Assembly: GCA_964549765.1 (NCBI GenBank)
Contig: CAZJWR010000089.1
Coordinates: 1 to 12,628, forward strand
DNA: 12,628 nt
From: CAZJWR01 sp964549765
Lineage (GTDB): Bacteria; Zixibacteria; MSB-5A5; GN15; JAAZOE01
Reading direction: 5' to 3'
Shown here piece by piece: positions 6,459-12,628 of the stretch. Both the position numbers and the translations under genes were made by a program. The notes under the pieces were generated by a model. That model saw nothing but the letters and a program-made list of their open reading frames with translations, made no database searches and was not told the DNA's origin. The stretch's first letter is position 1; each line of letters begins with the position of its first letter.

Positions 6459-7826
6459 TTATCGTTTGGCGTCGATGTCATATCGTTTGATTTTGTCGAA
6501 CAGTGTCGTATAGTCGATCTTGAGGATCTGGGCGCAGCGCCGCTTGTTGCCGCGCACCTGTTCCAGGACCCGGATAATCGCGGCCCGTTCCGCCTCGCCC
6601 TGGGCGTGGGAACCGATCTCCTTGAGCCCGGCGCCTTCGCGGAGCCTGATTTCGTTGTTGGTCGAAAGCCGGATGGCCATGTGTTCCGGCTTTATCTTTT
6701 TCCCCTCGCACAAAATGATGGCTCGCTCAATGGTGTTTTCGAGTTCGCGGACGTTGCCCGGCCAATGGTATTTTTCCATCAGGGCCAGCGCCTCACTGGC
6801 CAGCGACTTCTGCTTTTTGTTCATCTCACGGCAGTAGCGTACAATGAAATATTCGGCCAGGGCCGAAATGTCGTCGCGCCGATCCCGGAGCGGGGGGATG
6901 GTGATAGGGAAGACCGACAGGCGATAATATAAATCTTCGCGGAACCGTTTCTGTGTAATCAGGTCCTTGAGGTCGGAATTGGAGGCGGCGATCACACGCG
7001 TATCGACTTTGTTTGTCTTGGTTCCCCCCAGACGTTCGATGGTTTTTTCCTGGAGCACCCGCAGTAATTTGGCCTGAAGGGCGATGTCCATATCGCCGAT
7101 TTCGTCGAGGAAAATCGTTCCGCCGTCGGCGATTTCGAATTTCCCGATTTTGCGCGCCACCGATCCGGTATACGCGCCCCGTTCGGAGCCGAACAGCTCA
7201 TTTTCCAAAAGCTCGCGAGGGATGGCGGCGCAATTGATGGCGATAAACGCCTTGCCCTTGCGTGGCGAAAGATCATGAATAGCCCGGGCAAACAGTTCCT
7301 TGCCCGTGCCCGATTCGCCCTGGAGCAGGACCGACGTGTCCGATCCGGCGACTTTTTGGATTAGCTTGAGCACGTCGATGATTTTTTCGTTTTTGCCGAT
7401 TATCTGACCCATGCCCAGCCGCTGATCCAGTTCCTCGCGCAGAAATTCGTTTTCGGCCATGATCCGCTGGCTTTTCAGCGCCTTGTCGACGAGAACCAGC
7501 ATATGTTCGGTATCGAACGGCTTGGTGAGAAAATCGAAGGCGCCTTTTTTCATCGCCGAAACAGCGGTTTCGATGGTCCCGTAGGCCGTCATTACGATCA
7601 CGGCCGTGTCGGTGTTCAACTCCTTGATATTCGAGATGACGTCCAGACCGTCCATTTCCGGCATCCGCATATCGGTGAGGACCAGGTCGTATTGACTGGC
7701 CTTGGCCTTTTCGATTCCCTCCGGGCCGTCGGCGGCCGTCTCGACCTGATACCCTTCCTCGATCAACGTCTGCGCCAGCATTTTGCGCATTGAATCTTTG
7801 TCTTCGATCACCAGAATGGATGACAT
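6459..7826 (-). CDS. NtrC-family sigma-54-dependent response regulator
   Basis: Two-component response regulator of 455 residues that should activate sigma-54 promoters. Start is ATG 7826, with AGGAG 6 bases upstream; a TTG two codons earlier is less likely. The receiver domain (about 1-120) has acidic Glu8/Asp9, phosphorylation site Asp52, Thr80 and Lys102. The AAA+ domain (about 138-370) has Walker A GESGTGKE (170-177), sigma-54 loop GAYTGS (217-222) in place of the usual GAFTGA, Walker B GTIFLDE (236-242) and the REDLYYRL arginine segment. A Fis-type helix-turn-helix occupies about 412-455 (NKRRCAQILKIDYTTLFDKI). Order and length are typical of AtoC/ZraR-like members. No histidine kinase lies beside it, so its signal is unknown. 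It converges on the protease cluster and shares a divergent intergenic region with the nucleotidyltransferase operon. The specific subfamily cannot be set from sequence alone. Confidence 0.95.
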   Translation of the reverse strand: MSSILVIEDKDSMRKMLAQTLIEEGYQVETAADGPEGIEKAKASQYDLVLTDMRMPEMDGLDVISNIKELNTDTAVIVMTAYGTIETAVSAMKKGAFDFLTKPFDTEHMLVLVDKALKSQRIMAENEFLREELDQRLGMGQIIGKNEKIIDVLKLIQKVAGSDTSVLLQGESGTGKELFARAIHDLSPRKGKAFIAINCAAIPRELLENELFGSERGAYTGSVARKIGKFEIADGGTIFLDEIGDMDIALQAKLLRVLQEKTIERLGGTKTNKVDTRVIAASNSDLKDLITQKRFREDLYYRLSVFPITIPPLRDRRDDISALAEYFIVRYCREMNKKQKSLASEALALMEKYHWPGNVRELENTIERAIILCEGKKIKPEHMAIRLSTNNEIRLREGAGLKEIGSHAQGEAERAAIIRVLEQVRGNKRRCAQILKIDYTTLFDKIKRYDIDAKR

Positions 7827-7857
7827 CGGCAACTCCTGATAAAATGCATGTACGGTG

Positions 7858-7883
7858 CGGCTGCGGAGGATTTGGGGCAGCCG
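7858..7883 (-). promoter_or_regulatory. Inverted repeat in the response-regulator leader
   Basis: CGGCTGC (7858-7864) and GCAGCCG (7877-7883) are exact 7-bp complements with a 12-base gap, 31-57 bases upstream of the response-regulator ATG. In RNA this would be a GC-rich hairpin in the leader. It has no T tract and does not cover the ribosome site. It could be an operator, a structured leader or chance. Confidence 0.3.
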
Positions 7884-8055
7884 TCGAGCCGTTATCCCGC
7901 CTTATGTTTGACTCCAAACCTCATACCGGATTATCGGACGAATCCCATACATCTAAATCGGCGCACCTGTGGAAAATTCGCACAATTTTATAACTAACAA
8001 CAAGTTAAGAGGATGGGGTAACAGCTATCGCAGTCATTCGAACCGGGATGGAGAA

Positions 8056-8072
8056 TGTCAAGAATAATGACA
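8056..8072. promoter_or_regulatory. Short operator-like inverted repeat
   Basis: TGTCA (8056-8060) and TGACA (8068-8072) form a 5+7+5 bp interrupted palindrome about 63 bases upstream of the predicted operon -35 box. The geometry suits a helix-turn-helix dimer, but arms this short arise by chance easily. Confidence 0.22.
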
Positions 8073-8134
8073 CCAAGGATATTCGTCAAGAGATACGGAG
8101 TTTTTTCGGGAAAATCGGACGGAAGAAATTTGTC

Positions 8135-8163
8135 TTGGCGATCGGAGCCTAATCGTATATATT
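8135..8163 (+). promoter_or_regulatory. Sigma-70-like promoter of the nucleotidyltransferase-metK-ahcY operon
   Basis: TTGGCG (8135-8140, four of six) and TATATT (8158-8163, five of six) are 17 bases apart. The predicted start near 8170 gives a leader of only about 24 bases, enough for the ribosome site GAGGGAG (8184-8190) and too short for a SAM or SAH riboswitch. Confidence 0.55.
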
Positions 8164-8193
8164 GTACATCTTTATGACGCAACGAGGGAGTCG

Positions 8194-9168
8194 ATGAATA
8201 TTATTATTCCGGCGGCGGGGATCGGGACCCGCCTGTGGCCGCATACGCATACGATCCCGAAATCGCTGCTCCATGTGGCCGGTAAGGCTATCCTGGGGCA
8301 TATCCTCGATAATGTCGTCAAACTGAATCCCGACGAAATCCTGATCGTCACCGGTTTCCTCGGCGAAAAAATCCATGAATATGTGCAGGAGCATTATCAG
8401 GTCCCGGCCCGTTTCGTGGAGCAGGATGAACCGCTCGGACTGGGAGCGGCGATATCTTTGGCGCTGGAATCGTTGAATGATGAGCCGGTTTTGATACTCC
8501 TCGGCGATACCATCATCGAAACCGATATGGAAGAATTCGTTTCCGCCGGAGACAACGTTCTTGGTGTCCTTCCGGTCGACGACCCCGGCCGGTTCGGGAT
8601 CGCCAACATAAACAACGGCGTCGTGACCAGGCTGGTGGAAAAGCCCGAAAAACCCGATTCCAATATGGCCATTATCGGGCTGTATTATATCAGCGATACG
8701 GCGGGGTTGAGGGCGAGCCTGAAGAAATTGATTGATACGAATAAGAGGACGCGCGGCGAATATCAACTTACCGATGCGTTGCAGATGATGATCGACGACG
8801 GCGTCGAATTCATCGGGCATCCGGTCGACGGCTGGTACGACTGCGGCAAACGGGAAACGCTGATTTCCACCAACAAGTATCTTTTGGAAAAGATCAATCC
8901 CCGGCACACCCGTGACGGGTCGGTGATTATCCCGCCGACGTTTATCGCCTCGACGGCCATGGTCGAATCGTCGGTGATCGGCCCGTACGTGTCGATTTCC
9001 GACAAGGCGGTAGTGAAAAACTCGATAATCAAGAATTCTATCATCGGCTATGAGGCCGAAGTACGCGACGCCACACTTCACAATTCGCTCATCGGGCACC
9101 GGGCCATCGTGTTCGGCGAATACCGGGCGGTTAATGTCGGCGATTCCTCGGAGATAGGCTATTACTAA
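8194..9168 (+). CDS. Sugar-1-phosphate nucleotidyltransferase (long RmlA/GlmU-like form)
   Basis: Transfers a nucleotide from an NTP to a sugar 1-phosphate, giving an activated sugar for cell-surface glycan or related pathways; cytoplasmic, 324 residues. The N-terminal signature GxGTRLWPxTxxxPK spans residues 9-23 with Lys23. LLGDT around Asp105 gives the metal-binding aspartate. Further matches are a VEKPEKP segment, GEYQLTDALQ and WYDCGKRETL. The last 85 or so residues (IPPTFIAST onward) look like a short left-handed beta-helix with isoleucine-rich hexapeptide-type repeats, as in long RmlA-like and archaeal GlmU-like enzymes. ATG 8194 follows GAGGGAG. The sugar and nucleotide (dTTP with glucose 1-phosphate, GTP with mannose 1-phosphate, or UTP) cannot be decided from sequence. 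It is first of three genes; metK starts 30 bases after its stop. Confidence 0.85.
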   Translation: MNIIIPAAGIGTRLWPHTHTIPKSLLHVAGKAILGHILDNVVKLNPDEILIVTGFLGEKIHEYVQEHYQVPARFVEQDEPLGLGAAISLALESLNDEPVLILLGDTIIETDMEEFVSAGDNVLGVLPVDDPGRFGIANINNGVVTRLVEKPEKPDSNMAIIGLYYISDTAGLRASLKKLIDTNKRTRGEYQLTDALQMMIDDGVEFIGHPVDGWYDCGKRETLISTNKYLLEKINPRHTRDGSVIIPPTFIASTAMVESSVIGPYVSISDKAVVKNSIIKNSIIGYEAEVRDATLHNSLIGHRAIVFGEYRAVNVGDSSEIGYY

Positions 9169-9198
9169 CCTCAAGCATAGAATGGGGCAGGGAAGACT

Positions 9199-10362
9199 AT
9201 GAGTCTTGGTGATTTTGTATTTACATCGGAGTCGGTGACCGAAGGCCATCCCGACAAAATGTGCGACCAGATATCCGACGGGGTGCTCGACGCCATCCTG
9301 TCGCAGGATATTCATGGACGTGTCGCCTGTGAGACGTTTATTTCCGTCGGCCTGGTTGTCGTCGGCGGAGAAATAACCACCACCGGGTATGTCGATATTC
9401 AGAACCTGGTGCGCAACATTATCCGGGAGATCGGCTATATCGATCCGACCCAGGGATTTTCGGCCTCCGGCTGCGCGATCCTCAATGCCATCGGATCGCA
9501 GTCGCAGGATATCGCCCAGGGCGTCGATATCGGCGGCGCCGGCGATCAGGGCTTTATGTGTGGCTTTGCCTGCACGGAAACGCCCGAGATGATGCCGATG
9601 CCGATTATGTTGTCACATAAATTGTGTCGGCGTCTGGCCGAGGTCCGGAAACGTAAAATCCTCGGTTACCTCGGTCCCGACGGCAAATCGCAGGTTACCA
9701 TCCAATACGTCGACGGCAAACCGGCCCGGATCGACACTGTCGTCATTTCCACCCAGCACTCGGCGGAAATATTGGATAAGACCGGACGACACATAACCGA
9801 TGAGGCGCGGCAGCAGGTTATTGACAATGTCATCAAGCCGGTCATCCCGGAAGGGATGCTTGATGACAAAACCCACTATTACGTCAATCCTACCGGCAAA
9901 TTCGTCGTTGGCGGGCCGCAATCGGATACCGGCATGACGGGTCGTAAAATCATCGTCGACACCTACGGCGGATGGGTCCCGCATGGCGGCGGGGCGTTTT
10001 CGGGCAAGGATCCGAGCAAGGTGGATCGATCGGCGTCCTATATGGCTCGCTATATCGCCAAGAACATCGTGGCCGCCGGGCTGGCGGAGAAGTGCACGCT
10101 CCAGTTGGCCTATGCCATCGGCGTCGCCGAACCGGTATCGGTTCAAATCTGGACCGAGGGCACCAATAATATCGACGAATCCCGCATCGCCGCCCTGATC
10201 CGCAAACATTTCGATCTAACCCCCCGGGGAATCATCGAAACACTGGATCTCCTGCGGCCGATCTACCGTCCGACAGCGGCATATGGACATTTTGGGCGTA
10301 TCGGCGAGGGATTCACGTGGGAACGGACCGATAAGGCCGACGATCTCGCCAAGGACGCTTAG
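9199..10362 (+). CDS. metK: S-adenosylmethionine synthetase
   Basis: Makes S-adenosylmethionine from methionine and ATP, releasing phosphate and pyrophosphate; cytoplasmic, normally a homotetramer. At 387 residues it matches the usual bacterial length (about 385). Visible motifs: GHPDKMCDQISD (16-27), with the His and Asp that bind ATP and magnesium; the family signature GAGDQG (113-118); and the phosphate loop GGGAFSGKD (263-271). The start ATG has AGGGA 5 bases upstream. It is the middle gene of the operon, 30 bases after the nucleotidyltransferase and 45 before ahcY, so SAM production and removal of its by-product are probably co-transcribed. No truncation or missing key residue is seen. 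Confidence 0.98.
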   Translation: MSLGDFVFTSESVTEGHPDKMCDQISDGVLDAILSQDIHGRVACETFISVGLVVVGGEITTTGYVDIQNLVRNIIREIGYIDPTQGFSASGCAILNAIGSQSQDIAQGVDIGGAGDQGFMCGFACTETPEMMPMPIMLSHKLCRRLAEVRKRKILGYLGPDGKSQVTIQYVDGKPARIDTVVISTQHSAEILDKTGRHITDEARQQVIDNVIKPVIPEGMLDDKTHYYVNPTGKFVVGGPQSDTGMTGRKIIVDTYGGWVPHGGGAFSGKDPSKVDRSASYMARYIAKNIVAAGLAEKCTLQLAYAIGVAEPVSVQIWTEGTNNIDESRIAALIRKHFDLTPRGIIETLDLLRPIYRPTAAYGHFGRIGEGFTWERTDKADDLAKDA

Positions 10363-10407
10363 CGTCGGCACAATAAGAACTCTGAATAGGGCGTAAGGAA
10401 AGAAAGA

Positions 10408-11667
10408 ATGGTTAAGCATGATGTAGCCGATTTCGGGCTCGCCGCCGACGGCAAACGACGTATCGAATGGGCCGATTCACATATGCCGGTCGTGGCCATG
10501 ATCCGGGAACGGTTCACCAAGGAAAAACCGCTGCGCGGTGTCACTATTGCCGCCTGTCTGCACGTGACGACCGAGACGGCCAATCTGATGCGGACGCTCA
10601 AAGCGGGAGGCGCCACCGGCGCTCTCTGCGCCTCGAATCCCTTGTCGACGCAGGACGACGTGGCGGCCTCGCTGGTCAAGGATTACGGAATCTCGGTGTT
10701 TGCCGTCAGGGGTGAAAACAAGAAGACATATTATAAGCATATTCACCAGACTCTCGATTTTAAGCCGCGAATCACCATGGATGACGGCGCCGACCTGGTA
10801 TCGACGCTGCATTCGGAGCGGCGGGAATTGATCGAGGGTATCGTTGCCGGCACGGAAGAAACCACGACCGGAGTCATTCGCCTGCGGGCCATGGCCAAAG
10901 ACGGGGCTTTGGCGTATCCGATCATCGCCGTCAATGATTCCCGCACCAAGCACTTTTTCGACAACCGCTACGGTACCGGGCAGTCGACCATCGATGGTAT
11001 CATCCGCGCCACCAACCATCTCTTCGCCGGTTCGACCGTGGTCGTGGCCGGGTACGGCTGGTGCGGCCGCGGGGTGGCTTTTCGCTCCTCCGGTTTGGGC
11101 GCGCAGGTGATCGTCACCGAGGTCGATCCGGTCAAAGCCATCGAAGCCGCCATGGACGGCTTTCGTGTCATGACCATGGCCAAAGCGGCGCCGCTCGGCG
11201 ACGTCTTCGTTACCCTGACGGGAGATATCAACGTCATCCGACCGGAACATTTCATCAAAATGAAAGACGGCGCCATCGTGTGCAATTCCGGTCATTTCAA
11301 CGTCGAGCTCGATCTCGCCGGGCTCAAAGAAATCAGCCGATCGGTCCGCACCATCCGACCGTTTGTCGAGGAATATCGCCTCATGAACCGCCGCTGCCTA
11401 TATGTGCTCGGCGAAGGGCGCCTGATCAACCTGGCTGCTGCCGAGGGTCATCCGGCGGTGGTCATGGATATGTCCTTTGCCAATCAGGCGCTGGGCGCGG
11501 AATATCTGATCAGTCTCAAAAAACCGTTGGACAACGACGTCCACACCATCCCGGATAGAATCGACAGTCTGATCGCGCGGATGAAACTGGAATCGATGGG
11601 CATCCGCATCGATCACCTCACCTCCGAACAGCGCGAATATCTGGCGTCCTGGGAGATGGGAACGTAG
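10408..11667 (+). CDS. ahcY: S-adenosylhomocysteine hydrolase, short archaeal/Thermotoga-like type
   Basis: Splits S-adenosylhomocysteine reversibly into adenosine and homocysteine using tightly bound NAD, relieving product inhibition of methyltransferases. The 419 residues include the catalytic set matching human Asp131, Glu156, Lys186 and Asp190: here Asp126, Glu151, Lys181 and Asp185. The NAD fold has GYGWCG (215-220) and acidic Glu238. Two features mark the short type: no insertion of about 40 residues as in many bacterial enzymes, and an end at SEQREYLASWEMGT without the C-terminal KPxxYRY that reaches into the neighbouring subunit's NAD site in the human enzyme. GYGWCGRG instead of GYGDVGKG agrees. 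AAGGAAAG precedes the ATG. Some archaeal homologues prefer S-inosylhomocysteine, so the exact substrate is slightly open. Last gene of the operon, before a hairpin terminator. Confidence 0.96.
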   Translation: MVKHDVADFGLAADGKRRIEWADSHMPVVAMIRERFTKEKPLRGVTIAACLHVTTETANLMRTLKAGGATGALCASNPLSTQDDVAASLVKDYGISVFAVRGENKKTYYKHIHQTLDFKPRITMDDGADLVSTLHSERRELIEGIVAGTEETTTGVIRLRAMAKDGALAYPIIAVNDSRTKHFFDNRYGTGQSTIDGIIRATNHLFAGSTVVVAGYGWCGRGVAFRSSGLGAQVIVTEVDPVKAIEAAMDGFRVMTMAKAAPLGDVFVTLTGDINVIRPEHFIKMKDGAIVCNSGHFNVELDLAGLKEISRSVRTIRPFVEEYRLMNRRCLYVLGEGRLINLAAAEGHPAVVMDMSFANQALGAEYLISLKKPLDNDVHTIPDRIDSLIARMKLESMGIRIDHLTSEQREYLASWEMGT

Positions 11668-11687
11668 TCGCAGCGATCAATAATATG

Positions 11688-11714
11688 GAGCCGTTCGCGA
11701 AGGGACGGCTCTTT
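11688..11714 (+). terminator. Hairpin terminator after ahcY
   Basis: GAGCCGTTC (11688-11696) pairs with GGACGGCTC (11703-11711) as a 9-bp stem with one wobble and a 6-base loop, then TTT and CG. The stem is strong but the T run is only three, so it may be leaky. Only 31 bases separate it from the next ATG, with no room for a full promoter, so the nitroreductase gene may depend on read-through. Confidence 0.65.
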
Positions 11715-11745
11715 CGTCAATAAGTTCAGCATAGGGAAAAGAATC

Positions 11746-12489
11746 ATGGGGCTTTCACACGTACGCCGCCGGCTGATCGTGTGTTTTACGGTCAGCCTGC
11801 TCGGGACAGTCGGTCTCTGCCTGGGCGGACTTCACGCGCAGAATACCGAATCGAGCCGCACGCCGCAATTGACGGACAAGACCGTGAATGTCGACGATCA
11901 ATGCCAGCAGTATCTTTTCGACACGATGGAAAGACGCCGGACGGTCCGGTCGTTCAAACCCGATTCGGTGCCCGAGGAACATATTCTCCGCATTCTCGAC
12001 GCCGCTCGATATGCGCCGACGTCGGGCAATCAGCAGCCGTGGAAATTTCTCGTTATTCGCGACCGCGCCCGTCTGGACAGCCTGAAAACGGCGGCGCTGG
12101 GTTGGTATCTGGACGACTATATGAAACTGTGGCAGCCGTCGGACGACGACTTGACCCGGGTCAGAAGCATCGTCGAGGGAACGCTAAGCAATAATTTGTC
12201 CGCCCCGGTCTATGTGGCGGTGCTGGTCGATTCTCTGGCCAAATATCCCGATTTTGTCATCTACGACGGTACGCTGGCGGCGGGATACCTGATGATCGCG
12301 GCGCGGGCGCTGGGGTACGGGACCGGCTTTTACACCTCGTTTTTCCCGGAGGCGCAGATGAAGGAATTTTTCAATATCCCCGACCATTACAGATTGATTT
12401 GTTTCACGCCCATCGGCGTTCCCACCGAATGGCCGGAGATGCCGGAGAAGAAGCCTCTGGACGAACTGGTGGTATGGGGGCAGTTCTGA
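11746..12489 (+). CDS. Exported nitroreductase-family flavoprotein
   Basis: FMN-dependent nitroreductase-fold oxidoreductase of 247 residues. Family members use NAD(P)H to reduce nitro groups, quinones or other small substrates. Motifs: RRTVRSF (64-70), which binds FMN phosphate; APTSGNQQPW (90-99), the FMN-contact loop; the GTLAAGYLMIAARALGYGTG helix; and FTPIGVPTE near the end. The catalytic part runs from about residue 52. Before it is an apparent signal peptide: positive RRR at 7-9, a hydrophobic core at 10-29, and a likely cut after LHA (31). The twin arginine (RRRLIV) only partly resembles a Tat signal; Tat would suit a protein that folds around FMN in the cytoplasm. VGLC is not a good lipobox. 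GGGAAAAG lies upstream of the ATG. Substrate and electron donor are unknown. Confidence 0.87.
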   Translation: MGLSHVRRRLIVCFTVSLLGTVGLCLGGLHAQNTESSRTPQLTDKTVNVDDQCQQYLFDTMERRRTVRSFKPDSVPEEHILRILDAARYAPTSGNQQPWKFLVIRDRARLDSLKTAALGWYLDDYMKLWQPSDDDLTRVRSIVEGTLSNNLSAPVYVAVLVDSLAKYPDFVIYDGTLAAGYLMIAARALGYGTGFYTSFFPEAQMKEFFNIPDHYRLICFTPIGVPTEWPEMPEKKPLDELVVWGQF

Positions 12490-12628
12490 ATTGTGACGCT
12501 TTCATAAAATGAGTGAACGGCAGCGTATGATTTGCGTATCATAAGATGGCAGAAACGCAAAGAGGAACTGGTAACGGTTGTGTAAATTCTTGTGTGTAAA
12601 TTTTAGGTGATTTTGGCTAAATAAAGAG
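12490..12628. other. Gene-free right end
   Basis: These 139 AT-rich bases contain no gene or clear terminator. They include an inverted repeat, TATGAT-N6-ATCATA (12526-12543), overlapping a direct repeat of GCGTAT (12523-12528 and 12534-12539, 11 bases apart). A direct repeat of TGTGTAAATT follows at 12579-12588 and 12593-12602, 14 bases apart. They may belong to the control region of a gene beyond the window. Confidence 0.5.

Larger units (their letters stand above)
7827..8193. other. Divergent intergenic region between response regulator and nucleotidyltransferase operon
   Basis: These 367 bases hold no convincing gene; short frames on both strands lack ribosome sites and recognisable products. 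Contents: the response-regulator ribosome site (CTCCT on the + strand, 7833-7837); an inverted repeat at 7858-7883 inside that gene's likely leader; an inverted repeat TGTCA-N7-TGACA at 8056-8072; and a sigma-70-like promoter for the operon at 8135-8163. I found no good minus-strand promoter and no sigma-54 GG-N10-GC site with adequate flanks. The centre (about 7970-8010) is AT-rich. Confidence 0.6.

Noticed and set aside
8164..8193. Possible SAM or SAH riboswitch controlling the metK-ahcY operon
   Set aside because: The predicted leader is only about 24 bases and shows no multi-helix pattern; the gaps before metK and ahcY are also too short.
8149..9315. Long minus-strand frame of 388 codons across the nucleotidyltransferase gene
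   Set aside because: It lies opposite a gene with intact family motifs and runs across the operon promoter and into metK; a codon-bias artefact.
11746..11838. Lipoprotein signal for the nitroreductase (Cys25)
   Set aside because: The residues before the Cys read VGL, with Leu at -1, which does not fit a lipobox; cleavage after LHA is more likely.
12526..12543. TATGAT/ATCATA inverted repeat as a terminator of the nitroreductase gene
   Set aside because: The stem is short and AT-rich and no T tract follows; an operator or chance is more likely.

Overview
The window (about 12.6 kb, moderately GC-rich) carries seven complete protein-coding genes and no RNA gene, CRISPR array or insertion sequence that I can see. 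It looks chromosomal and comes from a Gram-negative, probably uncultured bacterium. The best lineage clue is the tail on the two large secreted proteases: a double dockerin-like EF-hand module of the form GDANxDxAVNIxDAVYLINYIFKxG ending in Cys-Cys-Pro. I associate this style with Zixibacteria and neighbouring FCB-group candidate phyla. That placement is inference, not proof.

Left half (1-6407): two large exported proteases lie in tandem on the + strand. The first (221-3148) has a prodomain, a lysyl-endopeptidase-type serine protease domain, accessory beta-sandwich modules and a dockerin tail. The second (3374-6355) has an M6 (immune inhibitor A type) zinc metalloprotease domain, thrombospondin type-3 calcium repeats, a long segment I do not recognise, and the same dockerin tail. 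The second gene has its own near-consensus sigma-70 promoter, whose -10 region is overlapped by an exact 8+2+8 bp palindrome, a likely operator. A strong bidirectional terminator (6378-6407) closes the cluster.

Middle (6459-8193): a convergent minus-strand gene encodes an orphan NtrC-type response regulator (receiver, sigma-54 AAA+ domain, Fis-type helix-turn-helix). A 367-bp divergent intergenic region follows.

Right half (8194-12489): a sugar-phosphate nucleotidyltransferase, S-adenosylmethionine synthetase (metK) and S-adenosylhomocysteine hydrolase (ahcY) form a tight + strand operon with 30-45 bp gaps. MetK makes SAM and AhcY removes the SAH left after methylation, so two of the three are activated-methyl-cycle enzymes. 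The AhcY is the short type seen in archaea and Thermotoga. After a hairpin terminator comes a nitroreductase-fold protein with an N-terminal export signal, unusual for a family that is normally cytoplasmic. The last 139 bases hold no gene.

No clearly new multi-gene defence or mobile system is visible. The most interesting points are the shared tail on two unrelated proteases, the operator-like palindrome between them, a domain apparently inserted inside another in the first protease, an unassigned region of about 320 residues in the second, and the exported nitroreductase.
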